From the NCBI GenBank assembly GCA_963835525.1, contig CAWIFM010000009.1, positions 615,545 through 679,544 on the forward strand: DNA of 64,000 nucleotides. The letters run 5' to 3'. Origin of the DNA: DASSUW01 sp963835525. GTDB taxonomy: Bacteria > Actinomycetota > Thermoleophilia > Solirubrobacterales > Solirubrobacteraceae. This document shows positions 46,445-58,300 of the stretch, in pieces. Positions within the stretch are counted from its first letter, which is position 1. The number at the start of each line of letters is the position of its first letter. The notes below the pieces were generated by a model. It ran no database searches, had not been told where the DNA came from, and saw only the letters and a program-made list of their open reading frames with translations. Made by a program: the position numbers and the translations under genes.

Positions 46445-47511
46445 GCTCGCAGCAGCTCGGCGACCTGCGCCGCGATGGCGGGCCAGGCCAGCCGGTCGGC
46501 GACCTTTCCCGCGGCGGCGGACTTCACGCGAGCCGCCTGTGGGTCGGACGCCGCGGCGGCGAGCGCCGCGGCCAGCGCCCCCGGGGTCGCGGCGTCGAAC
46601 AGCCAGCCGGCGGCGCCGCCGTCGAGCAGGTCGTCGTAGGCCGGCGCCTGCGGGGCGACGACCGGGGTGTCGAGCGAGAGGGCGAGCAGCAGCGAGCCGG
46701 AGGTGCCCGGCTTGCGCGAGAGCACCGCGGCGTCGCAGGCCGCGAACAGCTCCGTCACCCGCTCGTCGGGCACAAAGCCGAGCAGCGGCACGATCCGCGG
46801 GTCGCGGGCGGCGGCCTCGCGCACCGCGGCGTCTGAGGCCTGGTCGACCGGCCGGCCGGCGATCACGAGCCTCGCGCGGGGCAGGTCGGCGGCCGTGAAC
46901 GCCTCGAGCAGGCGGTCGATGCCCTTGTAGGCGCGGATCTCGCCGAAGCACAGGAACGCGAAGGCGTCCGGCGCGATGCCGAGCTCCGCCCGGGCCTCCT
47001 CGCGCGGGCGCCCGGCCGGATAGACCCCGCGGTAGTTGCCGTGGGGGACGATCTCGACGTTGCGGGCCGCGCGGCCGAGGCGGGCCCTGGCGTCGGCCGC
47101 CGTCGCCTCGTCGTGGGCCAGCAGCAGGTCGCAGTTGCGCGCCAGCAGGCGCGCGCCGGCGCGATCGAGCCGGCCGCCGCCCTCGTGCGGGTTGACCTGG
47201 TGGATCGTCCAGACGAGGCGGTAGCCGAGCCTGCGCGCGAACGGCAGCCGGGCGGCGAGCAGCGCGAGCTTGACCCAGGAGAGAGAGCGCCTGAGGGCGG
47301 CCGGGCCGCCGTGGTGGTGCCACAGGCCCTGCGGCCAGTGGAAGTGCAGGATGTCGACGTCGGCGCGGTGGCGCGCGATCCAGCGGAACCGCAGGAAGCC
47401 CTCCTCGACCCCCTCGACGACCTCGAAGCCCTCGGCGGCGAGGTGCTCGTAGAGGAGGCGCTGGTAGGGGTTGGAGTCGAGCGCGGGCGGGAACGAGACG
47501 AGCCGGCTCAC
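46363..47511 (-). CDS. Glycosyltransferase, GT4-like
   Basis: From GTG 47511 the protein has 382 residues: RLVSFPPALDSNPYQRLLYE, DVDILHFHWPQGLWHHHGGP, LVWTIHQVNPHEGGGRLDR, NVEIVPHGNYRGVYPAGRPR, FLCFGEIRAYKGIDRLLEAF, LVIAGRPVDQASD, and the donor-site region SRKPGTSGSLLLALSLDTPV. The GEIRAYKG and KPGTSGSL motifs place it in GT-B family 4-like enzymes. Its start overlaps the stop of the membrane glycosyltransferase (GTGA). The final 27 residues (basic, Ser-rich) are antisense to the flippase gene, so the natural stop could be earlier if an indel is present. Confidence 0.84.
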   Translation of the reverse strand: MSRLVSFPPALDSNPYQRLLYEHLAAEGFEVVEGVEEGFLRFRWIARHRADVDILHFHWPQGLWHHHGGPAALRRSLSWVKLALLAARLPFARRLGYRLVWTIHQVNPHEGGGRLDRAGARLLARNCDLLLAHDEATAADARARLGRAARNVEIVPHGNYRGVYPAGRPREEARAELGIAPDAFAFLCFGEIRAYKGIDRLLEAFTAADLPRARLVIAGRPVDQASDAAVREAAARDPRIVPLLGFVPDERVTELFAACDAAVLSRKPGTSGSLLLALSLDTPVVAPQAPAYDDLLDGGAAGWLFDAATPGALAAALAAAASDPQAARVKSAAAGKVADRLAWPAIAAQVAELLRAQPRRPRRRRSSSSATTSGARQATHGR

Positions 47512-49337
47512 GTCCCCCGCCGCTCCCAGATCACCAGCTCGCGCGGCTTCTCGCCCGCTCCGCGCACCGTCGCCACCTTTGTGAACTCCCGCTGAAGCCA
47601 TGCCCCCATCCGCTCGCTGAACGTCTCGCCGAACGTGCCGTGACCGTACTGCTTGAGCGGACGGCCGTCGATCACCGCCAGCCGGACGTCGTCCATGAGG
47701 GCGATCGCAGCTTCCTCGTCGGCCGGTGTGGCCAGCGTGCCGGGCAGCAGCGAGATCTGGGGCAGCGGGTCGGTGCGACCCGTCAGCGCGTACAGCGAGG
47801 CGAGCTGCGGGGCGACGAGGATCGGGTCGCCGGGCCGCGTGCGGCGCTCGATCTCGTCGATCGCGCCCTGGAAGGCGCCCGCCTCCGAGGCGGCCGCCGT
47901 CAGCTGCCCGTGCTGCGCCTGCACCGTCACGGTCTCGTCGCGCGCGTCGCCCACCACGAGCGAGCCGCAGGCGAGCACGAGCGCCGCGACGAGCGCCGCG
48001 CCGAGCGCCGTCACGGGGCCGGCGCTCCCGGGGACCGACCGCGGGAGCAGGCGCACGTGCAGCCAGACGAGGAAGACGCCGATCAGCGGGATCAGGTAGG
48101 TCGTCGCCTGCGGGCCGTTCGGCCGCGGGTGCGGGTAGAAGGCGCCGTAGGCCGTCGAGGAGGCGACGGCGAGCATGAAGGCGACCAGCAGCGGCCCCAT
48201 CTCGTCGGCCGTCCAGCCCAGCCCGCGCCGCCGCGCCTGCCACGCGAGGCCGCCGACGGTCAGCCACGCGCCGATCGGGATCCAGGCGAACGCGAACTGG
48301 AGGTAGTAGCGCACGGTCTCGGGGCGCGCGAGGGCGACGGCCACGACCACCAGGAGCGTGAACGCGGCGCCGGCCCACACCAGGAGCCGCACGGCGCGCA
48401 CGCGCGCCGCGACGGCGCCGAGGGCGGCGAGGCCGATCACGGCGCTCGCCCACAGGACGGCGCGACCGCCGAGCACGGCGAAGCTCTCGGCGGTCAACGG
48501 CGCCTGCCCGCGCAGGACCGTGTTGCCGCCCGCCTCGAGCATGTCGCGGGGGTAGAGGTTCTGCCACAGCAGGTCCGAGGCACCGACGCTCGCGGCGAAG
48601 GCCGCATAGCCGAGCAGCGGCAGCAAGGCCGCGGGGGCGAGCAGCGCGATCGCGTCCTTCACCGCGGCGCCGCGGCCGGCGGGCGCGAGCAGCACCCGCA
48701 GCAGCGACCAGGCGGCCACCGTGGCGCCCACCGACAGCGACGTCTCGGGCCGCGAGAGGACCACGAGGCCGGCCGCGGTGCCGCCCACGACCAGCCAGCG
48801 CCGCCGCCCGCCGGAGGCGTGCGCCAGCAGGGCCAGCAGGACGCCGAGCGCGAACGCGACCGCGAGCGGGGCCGACGTGGAGTGCGGCAGCACAAAGGAG
48901 TTGTTGCCCGTGCCGAACGCCGCCACGGCGGCGAGCGCCGCCGCCAGGCCGCCGCCCAGCGGGCCGGCCAGCCGCCGTCCGAGCAGGTACGTCTCGGCCA
49001 GGATCACGGCCACGATGGCGAAGCCGACCGCGAGCGTGGGGCCCATGCCGGCGCCGGCGACGGCGTATACGCCGCCGAGCAGCAGCGGCGCCGCCGGCCC
49101 GTAGAAGTAGACGAAGTCGCGGTACGGCAGCTCGCCGTCGGCGACCCGCGAGCCGGCCACGAGGTCGTAGCCGGTGTCACGCCCCAGGTCGCCCCACGTG
49201 CCCCAGGTGAGCACGACGAGCACGAGGCACCAGCCCGCGAGCGCGAGCAGCGCCACGGCGTCGGCGGACAGCGCGAGCGAGCGCGCTTGGGTCAGGCGCG
49301 AAAGCGTCATTCGAGGCGGGGATGTGGTCACGCTCAT
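47508..49337 (-). CDS. Polytopic membrane glycosyltransferase, GT39/GT-C-like
   Basis: From ATG 49337 the protein has 609 residues, mostly hydrophobic, with roughly 11-12 membrane segments and a soluble C-terminal part. The first external loop has the acidic/aromatic signature of PMT/ArnT-like GT-C enzymes: DTGYDLVAGSRVADGELPY, then RDFVYFYGPAAPLLLGGVYA. Other pieces are SFVLPHSTSAPLAVAFALG, RYYLQFAFAWIPIGAWLTVG and AFYPHPRPNGPQATTYL. GT-C enzymes use polyprenyl-phosphate sugars at the outer membrane face. ATG 49337 overlaps the stop of the giant LamG protein (ATGA), so a role in glycosylating that protein is a reasonable hypothesis. Confidence 0.8.
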   Translation of the reverse strand: MSVTTSPPRMTLSRLTQARSLALSADAVALLALAGWCLVLVVLTWGTWGDLGRDTGYDLVAGSRVADGELPYRDFVYFYGPAAPLLLGGVYAVAGAGMGPTLAVGFAIVAVILAETYLLGRRLAGPLGGGLAAALAAVAAFGTGNNSFVLPHSTSAPLAVAFALGVLLALLAHASGGRRRWLVVGGTAAGLVVLSRPETSLSVGATVAAWSLLRVLLAPAGRGAAVKDAIALLAPAALLPLLGYAAFAASVGASDLLWQNLYPRDMLEAGGNTVLRGQAPLTAESFAVLGGRAVLWASAVIGLAALGAVAARVRAVRLLVWAGAAFTLLVVVAVALARPETVRYYLQFAFAWIPIGAWLTVGGLAWQARRRGLGWTADEMGPLLVAFMLAVASSTAYGAFYPHPRPNGPQATTYLIPLIGVFLVWLHVRLLPRSVPGSAGPVTALGAALVAALVLACGSLVVGDARDETVTVQAQHGQLTAAASEAGAFQGAIDEIERRTRPGDPILVAPQLASLYALTGRTDPLPQISLLPGTLATPADEEAAIALMDDVRLAVIDGRPLKQYGHGTFGETFSERMGAWLQREFTKVATVRGAGEKPRELVIWERRGT

Positions 49338-52300
49338 GGGATCGGCGGCTTGACCGCGAGATTCATGTCGGCCTGAATCTCGGCGGCCGTTAGCACCCGT
49401 CCGTACACCCTCACTTCGTCGATGAGGCCCGCGAACCACTCGGGCCACACTCCGTTGCCGCCGATGCGCAGGGCGCCGTTGGAGACCGTCATCGGCCCGC
49501 TATGGGCCTTGGTGGAGGCCTGGACGCCGTTGACGAACAGGCGCAGCGCGGCGCCGTCGTAGGTCATGGCCAGGTGCGTCCAGGCGTTCAGCGCCACCTG
49601 CGCCGTCCCGCGCGTGTCGTCCTCGGTGCCGGCGTTGATGTGGGCGCTCGGCCGGTTGGTGTTCGAGTTCGCGTACAGGCCGTAGACGAGCCCGCCGGGC
49701 TGCTCCTTCATGAGCACGGTGCGCCACGACGAGATCGCGCTCGGCCGGACGTACGCCTCCATCGTGATCGCCGTCGTGAGATCGAGCGAGGCGGCGTCGG
49801 GGACGGTCACCCAGTCGTTGACGCCGTCGAAGGTCAGCGCCGAGCCGAAGCGGCCCGCGGTCGAGCGCGTGGCGCCGGAGATCGTGCCCGTGCGGCCCGA
49901 TCCGGAGTCGTCGTTGGCGGTCGTCCCGCTCGCCTCTTCGAAGCCGTAGGCGGCCACGAGGCCGGTCAGCACGTTGCTGACGTTCACGTCGACCGGTGCC
50001 GAGGTGGTGGTGTTGCCGTCGCTGTCACGGGCGACCGCGGTCAGCCGGCGGCTGCCGTTGGCGACGCTGCGGCTGTTCCAGGTCACCTGGAACGGCGCGG
50101 CGGTGTCCTCGGCGCCGATGTTGGCGCCGTCGACCCTGAACTGCACGCCGGCCAGGCCGCGGTCGTCGGCCGCGTTGGCGGTCACCGGGACGTCGCCGCT
50201 CACGGTGGCGCCGGCGGCCGGCGCCGTGAGCGAGACGGTCGGCGGCGCGCCGTTGTCGACGGTGACGGCGACCTGGGCGGACGTCGTGGCGTTCCCGGCC
50301 GCGTCGCGGGCGACGGCGGTCAGCTGGTGGGGGCCGTTGGCGGCCGTGCGCGTGTTCCAGCTCACGCTGTACGGCGCCGACGTGTCGGCGGACCCGAGGT
50401 CGCTGCCGTCGAGCCTGAACTGGACGCTGGTCACGCCGCGGTTGTCGGCCGCGTTGGCGTTCACGTCGATCGTGGCGCCCACGGTGGCCCCGGCGGCCGG
50501 CGCCGTGATCGCCACGGTGGGCGCCGTCACGTCGCCGGTGACCGTGGCGCTCGCCTCGTTGGAGGACGGGCCGGCGTTGCCGGCGGCGTCCGCGGCCACC
50601 ACCCGGTAGCGGTAGGTGCCCGGCGCCAGGTTGTTGTCGGCGTAGCTGGTGCCGCTGTTGACGGTGGCGATCCGGTTGGCGGCCGTGGGGGTGAAGCCGG
50701 CGGTGGTGGACCGGTGCACGCGGTACTGGGTGACGCCGACGTTGTCGGTGGCGGCGCTCCAGTTGAGCGTGACGTCGTCGTCGGCCACCGTCGCGTTGAG
50801 CGCGCCGGGGGCGGTCGGCGCCTGGGTGTCACCGGTGTTCGGGTCGATCTTGACGATCCAGCCGACCGAGGGGACGCCCTCGCCGTCGACGGCGAACATG
50901 TAGTACCAGCCGGGGATCGCGACGTTGCGGTTGGTCGGCGCGTCGACGCTGATCGTGTTGGCTCCGGACTGCGTCATCGACAGGTTCATGAACCGCTGGT
51001 CCATGTCGAAGTTGTGCGTCACCGAGCCCATGCGGACGAGCGCCATCTTCTGGATCCGCGAGGCGTCCGGCGTGTTGACCGTGAAGTTCTGCCCGAGCTG
51101 CACGTTGGTCGGGGCGCTCGTGATCGTCGGCCGCGGGCCCTTGAACAGGTAGGGCGGCGAGTAGATCTCGGCGTTGCTCTCGTTGGCCGCGGGGGCGAAG
51201 GCGCCGCCGCCGGCCAGCAGCACGCGGCCGTCCTGCAGCAGCAGCGAGGACGAGTGGTACTCGCGCGGCCTGGCGTGCGAGGCGGTCGGCGTCCACACGT
51301 TGGTGTCCGGATCCCAGATCTCGGTCTCGAACACGGCCTTCGAGTGGTCGATGCCGTCGGTCTCGCGCATGCCGCCGGAGGCGAACACCTTGCCGTCGGG
51401 CAGCACCGTGAGCGTGTGGTACGAGCGGCCGTGGTTCATCGGCGCGACCTCGCTCCACTGCGGGTTCGCGACGTTGAAGTCGATCGACGCGGCGCGGTTG
51501 GTCGAGGTGATGCCGGGGTAGTCGGGGTCGGCCCATGTGCCGGACTTGAGGATCTTGCCGGGCCGGTACATGACCGCGCTGTGGCCGTCGATCTGGCTCG
51601 AGCCGACCGTCGTCCACTGGCCCGTCGTGGTGTCGAGCGTGCGCGTCGTCTTGTCGGGACCGGCGTCGAACACCTTCCCGTCGGGGAGCACGAACATGAA
51701 CGGGTACAGGGGCATGCGGCGCTGGGCGGCGTTCAGCGGCGTCCACGTGTTGCTGTCGACGTTGTAGATCTCCGGCAGCGTCTCCGAGCCGTTCTTGAGC
51801 GGCACGTCGAGGCCCGGCGCGTTGAGCGTGATGTTGTCGCCCGAGACCACGAGGATGCGCCCGTCGGGGAGCGTGGTGACCGTCGGGTACCAGCGCGCCC
51901 GCGCCATGTCGGTGCCGAAGAACCAGCTCCCCGTCGTCGGGTTGAAGATCGTCGTGCTCTTGGTGCCCTCATTGGCGGCGATGTGGCCGCCGGCGACGAA
52001 CAGCCGGCCGTCGGGCAGCATCACGTGCCCGGAGCAGAACAGGTTGCGGCCGGTCGGGACCGGGCTGAACGTGTTCGTGACCGGATCCCAGATCCGCTCG
52101 GAGTTGAGCGCGGCGTCGAAGCCGTCGAAGACGACGATCTTGCCGTTGGAGAGCGTGGCCATGTGGACCGGCACGAGCGGCCACGTCTGCGGCGGCGTGA
52201 ACTGGCCGAAGCGCTCCGGGCCCGGCGCGGGCGGCGCGCCGGTGACGACCGGCTTGGCCATGTCGGCGGTGATCTCGGCCGCGGTCAGCACCTTGCGGTA

Positions 52301-55300
52301 GACCCGCACCTCGTCGATCAGGCCGTTGAAGTACTCGCCCCAGAGCGCGTTGCCGCCGATGCGGAGCGCGCCGGTGGAGGCCTGGATCGGGCCGCCGCTG
52401 ATGGTCGCCTGCGACACCTGGGCGCCGTCGACGTAGAGCCGCGCCGTCGTGCCGTCGTAGGTCAGCGCGAGGTGCGACCACGAGTTGACGGGCAGCGAGG
52501 CCGGGGCCGTGCGTCCACTGCTCCGTGCCGGGGTTGACGTGGCCGGACGGATGGTCGCGCCCAGGCGCTGCCGTACATGCCGTAGACCTGGCCGCTGCCG
52601 CCTCCTTGAGGATGACCGTGCGCCAGCCGGCGAGCTGGCTCGGCTTGACCCACGCCTCGAGCGTCATCTCGGTCGAGAGGTCGAGCGAGGCGGCGTCGGG
52701 GATGTCGATGCGGTCGTTGGAGCCGTCGAACGAGAGCGCCTTGCCGTACTTGCCGCCGTCGCTCCAGGCGGCGCCGTTGATCGAGCCGTCGTTGTTCGAC
52801 GACGACTTGTCGTCGACGGACGCGCCGGTCCCCTCCTCGAAGCCGAAGCCGGCGACGAGGCCCGAGTTGTCGACCGGCGGGTGGGTCACGTTGACCGCCA
52901 CCGGCGTGGAGGTGCGCTGGTTGCCGGCGCCGTCGCGGGCCACCGCGGTCAGCGTGTGCGAGCCGCTCGTTGACCGACAGCGAGTCCCAGTTGAACGAGT
53001 ACGGCGCGACGGTGTCCTCGGCGCCGAGCGTTCGCGCCGTCGACCTTGAACTGCACGCCGGCCACGGCGACGTCGTCGCGCCGCGCTGGCGGACAGGCTC
53101 ACCGTGCCGCTCACGGTCGCCCCGTCGGTCGGCGCGGTGATCGAGACGGTCGGCGCCGTGGTGTCGGCGGTCACGACCGCCGACGCCTCGTTGGAGGCGG
53201 GGCCGACGTTGCCGGCTGCGTCCTCGGCGGTGACCTTGTAGAAGTGCGTGCCCGCGGGCGCCGTGGTGTCCACGTACGAGGTGCCCGTCGGCTGCGCGAT
53301 GCGGTTGGCGGCGCTCGGCGTGAAGCCGGCGGTCGTCGAGCGGTGCACGTTGTAGCGGGCGAGCACGGTGTCGTCGGTGGCCGCGGTCCAGCCCAGCGTC
53401 GCGCGCCCGAGCGCGCCCGTCGGCGGTCAGGTCGTGGGCGCGGTCGGCGGCGTCGAGTCGTTGACCGCCGGGACGACGGCCCGGCCCATGTCGGTGGTGA
53501 TCTCGGCCGCCGTGAGCGCGCGGTTGTAGACCGGACCTCGTCGAGCTGGCCGTCGAAGTACTCGCCCGCAGAACGAGTTGCCGCCGATCCGCAGCGCGCC
53601 CGTGGTCGCGATCAGCGAGCCGGCGATCGCCTTGCTCGGACCTGCGTGCCGTTGACGTAGAAGCGCAGCGTGGCGCCGTCGTACGTGGCGGCGACGTGCG
53701 TCCACGTCGCGCCCGCGAGCGCCGCGGTGCCGCGGATGTCGTCCTCGGCGTCGTGTGGATGTTCGCGCTCGGGCGGTTCGTGTCCGTGTTCGCGTACAGG
53801 CCGTAGGCGAGGCCGCCGGTCTGCTCCTTGACCAGCGACCGTGCGCCAGCCGGACTGGGTGGCGGTGGGGGAGACCCAGGCCTCGAGCGTCATGCCGGTC
53901 GTCAGGTCGAGCGAGCTCGCGTCCGGCACGATGACCTAGCTCGTTCGTGCCGTTGAACTGACAGCGCCGGCGCCGAACGTGCCGGCGGTCGTGCGGGTGG
54001 CGCCGCTGAGCGTGCCGTGGTTGCCCGTGCGGGCGAGTTGTCGGAGACGGCGCTGCCGGAGGCCTCCTCGAAGCCGCAGGCGCCGACGAGGCCGCTGGTG
54101 TCGGGCGGGCGGGTTGTCGACGTGCACGTGACCGAGGCCGACGTGGTGGTGTTCCCGGCCGCGTCGCGCGCGACCGCGCGTGCAGGGTGTGGCTGCCGTT
54201 CGGCACGCCGCGTGTGTCCCACGTGGTGGAGAAGGGCGCCGAGCGTGTCCTCGGCGCCGAGGTTGCCGCCGTCGAGCGTGAACTGCACGCCCGGCACGCC
54301 GACGTTGTCGGTCGCCGTGGCGGTCACGGCGACGGTGCCGGTGACCGTGGCCCGGCCGTCGGCGCGGTGAGCGACACCGTCGGGGCGGTCGTGTCGGACG
54401 TCGCGGCGGCGGTCGCCTCGTTCGACGCGGGGCTGACGTTGCCGGCCGCGTCAGCCGCCGTCACGCGGTAGAAGTACGTGCCGGCGGCCAGGCCGCTGTC
54501 GGTGTACGAGGTGGCGGTCGGCTGCGCGATGCGGTTGCCGGCGGTCGGCGTGAAGCCGGCCGTGGTGGAGCGGTGGACGTTGTAGCGCGCGACGCCGATG
54601 TTGTCGGTGGCGGCCGTCCACGACAGCTGCGCCTGGCCGATCGAGCCGGTCGCGGTCAGCCCGGAGGGGGCCGTCGGCGCCTGGCTGTCGATCACGGCGG
54701 GCATGACCGGCGTGTTCATGTCGGTGGACATCTCGGCGGCGGTCAGCGCGCGGTTGTAGACGCGCACCTCGTCGATGCGGCCGTTGAAGAACTCGCTCCA
54801 GACGCCGAGTTGCCGCCGATCGACAGCGGGCCGGTGGAAGCGGCGAGCGTGCCCGGCACGGCCTTGCTGGCGACCTGGGTGCCGTTGACGTACAGGCGCA
54901 GCGTGGCGCCGTCCCACGTCGTGGCCAGGTGCGACCACGTGTTGGCGGGCAGCGTCGCGGTGCCGCGCACGTCGTCCTCGCCGTTGGTGAAGACGTGACC
55001 GCTCGGCGGCCCGGCCCCGGTGCTCGCGTAGAGGGCGTAGACGAGCCCGAAGGTCTGCTCCTTGAGGACGGCCGGGCGCCAGCCCCCGGTCGCGGTCGCG
55101 GGGTTCACCCACGCCTCGAGCGGTCATCGCCGTCGAGAGGTCGAGCGAGCCGCTGTCGGGGATCGTACGAGGCCGCGCCACCGCCGAACGTGAGGGCCTC
55201 GCCGAACCGCCCGGCGGTCGTTCGCGCGCCGCTGCCCAGCGTGCCGTGGTTGCGACTGGCTCGAGCTGTCGGTGAGCGCCGTGCCGGCCTGCTCCTCGAA

Positions 55301-58300
55301 GCCGTACGCGGCCACGAGCCCGCTGGTGTCGACCGGGGGGTTGTCGACGTCGACCGCGACGGTGGCGGAGGTGGTCGGGTTGCCGGCGCCGTCGCGTGGC
55401 GACCGCGGTGATCGAGTGCGGGCCGTTGGGCAGCGCGCGGCTGTCCCACGACGCCGAGTAGGGGCGAGCTCGTGTCGGCGGCGCCGACGTTGGCTCCGTC
55501 GACCTTGAACTGGACGCTCGGCGACGGCGATGTTGTCGGCCGCGTTGGCCGTCAGGTTGATGCGTGCCGACCACGGTCGCGCCGGCCGCCGGGGCGGTCA
55601 CCGAGACGGTCGGCGGCGTCGTGTCGGCCGCGACGGTGCCGGTCGCCTCGTTGGAGGCGGGGCCGACGTTGCCGGCCGCGTCCTCGGCGGTGACCTGGTA
55701 GAAGTAGGTGCCGGCGGTCAGCCCGCTGTCGGTGTACGAGGTGCCGGTCGGCTGGGCGATCCGGTTCGCGGCTGGCCGGCGTGAAGCCGGCCGTCGTGCC
55801 GCGGTGGACGTTGTAGCGCGCGACGCCGAGGTTGTCGGTCGCTGCGCTCCAGCTCAGCTGCGCCTGGCCCAGACGTCGCCGGTCGCGGTCAGGCCGCCGG
55901 GCGCGGTCGGCGGCACCGTGTCCGAGCGGCACGACGGGCGGTCGTCATGTCGGTCTGGATCTCGGTCGCGGACAGCGTCGCGCCGGTAGACGCGCACCTC
56001 GTCGATCCGGCCGCTGAAGTACTCGCCCCAGATGCGCGTTGCCGCCGATCCGCAGCGCGCCGGTCGAGGTGATCAGCGTGCCCGGCGACGGCGGCGCTCG
56101 GCGACCTGGGTGCCGTTGACGTAGAGCCGGAGCGTCGCGCCGTCGAAGGTCGCCGCCAGGTGCGTCCACGCGTTCAGCGGGAGCGCCGACGATGCCGCGG
56201 CTGTCGATACTCGCGCGTCGTGTAGACATGCGCGCTCGGCCGCGTCTGGTCGTTGTTCGCGTAGAGCGCGTAGACGAGCCGCCCGGCTGCTCCTTCATCA
56301 TCACCGTGCGCCAGCGGCCGGCGTGCGGGGTTGACCCACGCCTCGAGCGTCATCGCGTTGGTGAGGTCGAGCGACGCGGCGTCGGCGACCGTCACCCAGT
56401 CGTTGATGCCGTCGAACGACAGCGCGCGGCCGAAGCGGCCCGACGTCGGTGCTGGGTCGCGCCGGCGAGCGTGCCGGCGTTGCTCTTGCCGGAGCGGTCG
56501 GCCGCCGCGGTCCCGGTCGCCTCCTCGAAGCCGAGCGCCAGCACGAGCCGGTCGGGTCGACGGTGACCTGGACGGCCGCCGAGGTCGCCGGGTTGTTCGA
56601 GGTGTCGGCGCCACGGCGGTGAGCTGTGGTTGCCGTCGCTGACGCCGCGGACGCGTCCCAGCGCACCGAGTACGGCGCGGTCGTGTCCTCGTGCCGAGGT
56701 TGTGGCCGTCGAGCCGGAACTGGACCCGGCGACCTCGGCGTTGTCCGCCGCGTTCGCGGTGACGGTGGTCGAGGCGCTCCTCACGATCAGCGCGCCGGCG
56801 GCCGGGCGCGTGATCGGAGACCGTCGGGGCGATCGGGTCCGGCGGCCGCGTCGTGAAGCTCCAGCGTACCGGGCGCCCGAGCGCGATCCCGTTCGCCGCC
56901 CTGACGTCGTGGACTCGAGCCGCGCGGTGTACTGAGTCGTTCGAGCTCGAGCGGCGAGTTCGGCGTGAGCGTCGCCGTGAAGGTGGCGTCGTCGTAGGCC
57001 ACCGTCGCGGGCACAGTGGTCCCGTCGGGCCGCGTGAGCGTGAAGCTCGAGGAGGTGAGCGAGGCCGGGTCCATCGGCCGCGAGAAGCCGACGCGGACCT
57101 TCGCCGCCGGATCGACGTTCGTCTCGTTCGACGACGGGCGTGCGCTGGGTGATGCCGCGGCGGCGCGCTCGGGTCGTCCAGCACGAGGTCGCTCGCGGGC
57201 GTCTCCGGGAAGGCGCCCATGTCGAAGAGGACGTTCGTGGTCGCCTGCCGGATCCGCCGCTCCGGCGTGCCCTCCCGTCGGCGTTGCTGCGCGAGGCCCC
57301 AGTTCCAGTGGTTGGTGCCCGTGCCCACGACGAGCGCGCCGCTCGCCGCCGTGTACTTGGTCACGTGGTGATCGCGTTGCCGGCCGCATAGACGCGGCCC
57401 GCGTCCTGGAGGATGTCGCCGTTCACGGGCGAGGACGCGAGCGTGGTCACGCCCGGCGGCTCCTGCCCGTTGGAGACGCGCGCGTCCCACTCCCAGCCGA
57501 CGAGTGTCGGTGCCGATGTTCGTGGAGGTCGCCCGCGGGCTGGTTCTCGAGCCCCGTGTAGCGCCAGATCCGGTCCTTGCCCTCGGCGGCGCTCACGCGC
57601 AGCGGGAAGTAGTCGAAGTTCTTCTGCGCCGATGTACATCAGGCCGGTGAGCGAGTTCTCCGGCGCGTTCGCTCCAGCCGGGTCGCGCCAGGTGCCGGTC
57701 GGGATGCCGCTCGGGTCGGCCGGGCCGCTCTGGGTCGACTTGTAGTTGACCAGCGCGCGGTCCTGGGCGCCCGACTGGACGCCGGGCTGCTCGAAGCGGA
57801 TCTTCCAGTAGACCTCGTTCGCGCCCGTGAAGAACAGGTCGATGCCGCGGTCGCGCGCCTGGAGCAGCGCGCTGCGCATGGCCGCCGAGTAGTACTCGTC
57901 GTGCGCTCCCGAGATGAAGACGCGGTGGTCCTGGACGCGCGGCGCCGTTGCGCTCGAGCTCCGAGACCGCGTCGTAGGACGACGTCGTAGCCCGAGCGCT
58001 CGAGCCAGGCGACCGATCCGGTAGTCCGCGCGCGTGTACCAGTCGCGCATGATCCCGTCGTGCGGCTGGATGTAGGGACGGTCGAACGAGACCTTGACCG
58101 CGCGCGGCGTGCCCGCGACCGTCACCGCGCCGGTCGACTTGTCGTCGTAGAGCGACTTGCCGCCCCAGAAGTTGTAGGCCTGGTAGGTGGTGTCGGGGAT
58201 CCCGTAGAGGATCTCCGCGTGGCGAGCGCCGTCCCGCACGACGAACAGCGACGTGCGTCGCGGCGCCGTTGTCGCGCCGGATCACCCGCAGCGAGGTAGA

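Noticed and set aside
44855..47323. Very long minus-strand open frame across the flippase gene
   Set aside because: The plus strand here encodes a clear Wzx-like membrane protein; the minus frame is low-complexity and begins in the middle of the GT4 gene.
49502..52537. 1011-codon plus-strand open frame
   Set aside because: It is the antisense shadow of the galactose-oxidase/LamG part of the giant gene, whose minus-strand reading has complete active-site motifs.
52270..55950. Mobile-element repeat array
   Set aside because: The 1.2-kb periodicity matches Fn3-Ig-LamG protein modules; no transposase, terminal inverted repeats or target duplications are seen.
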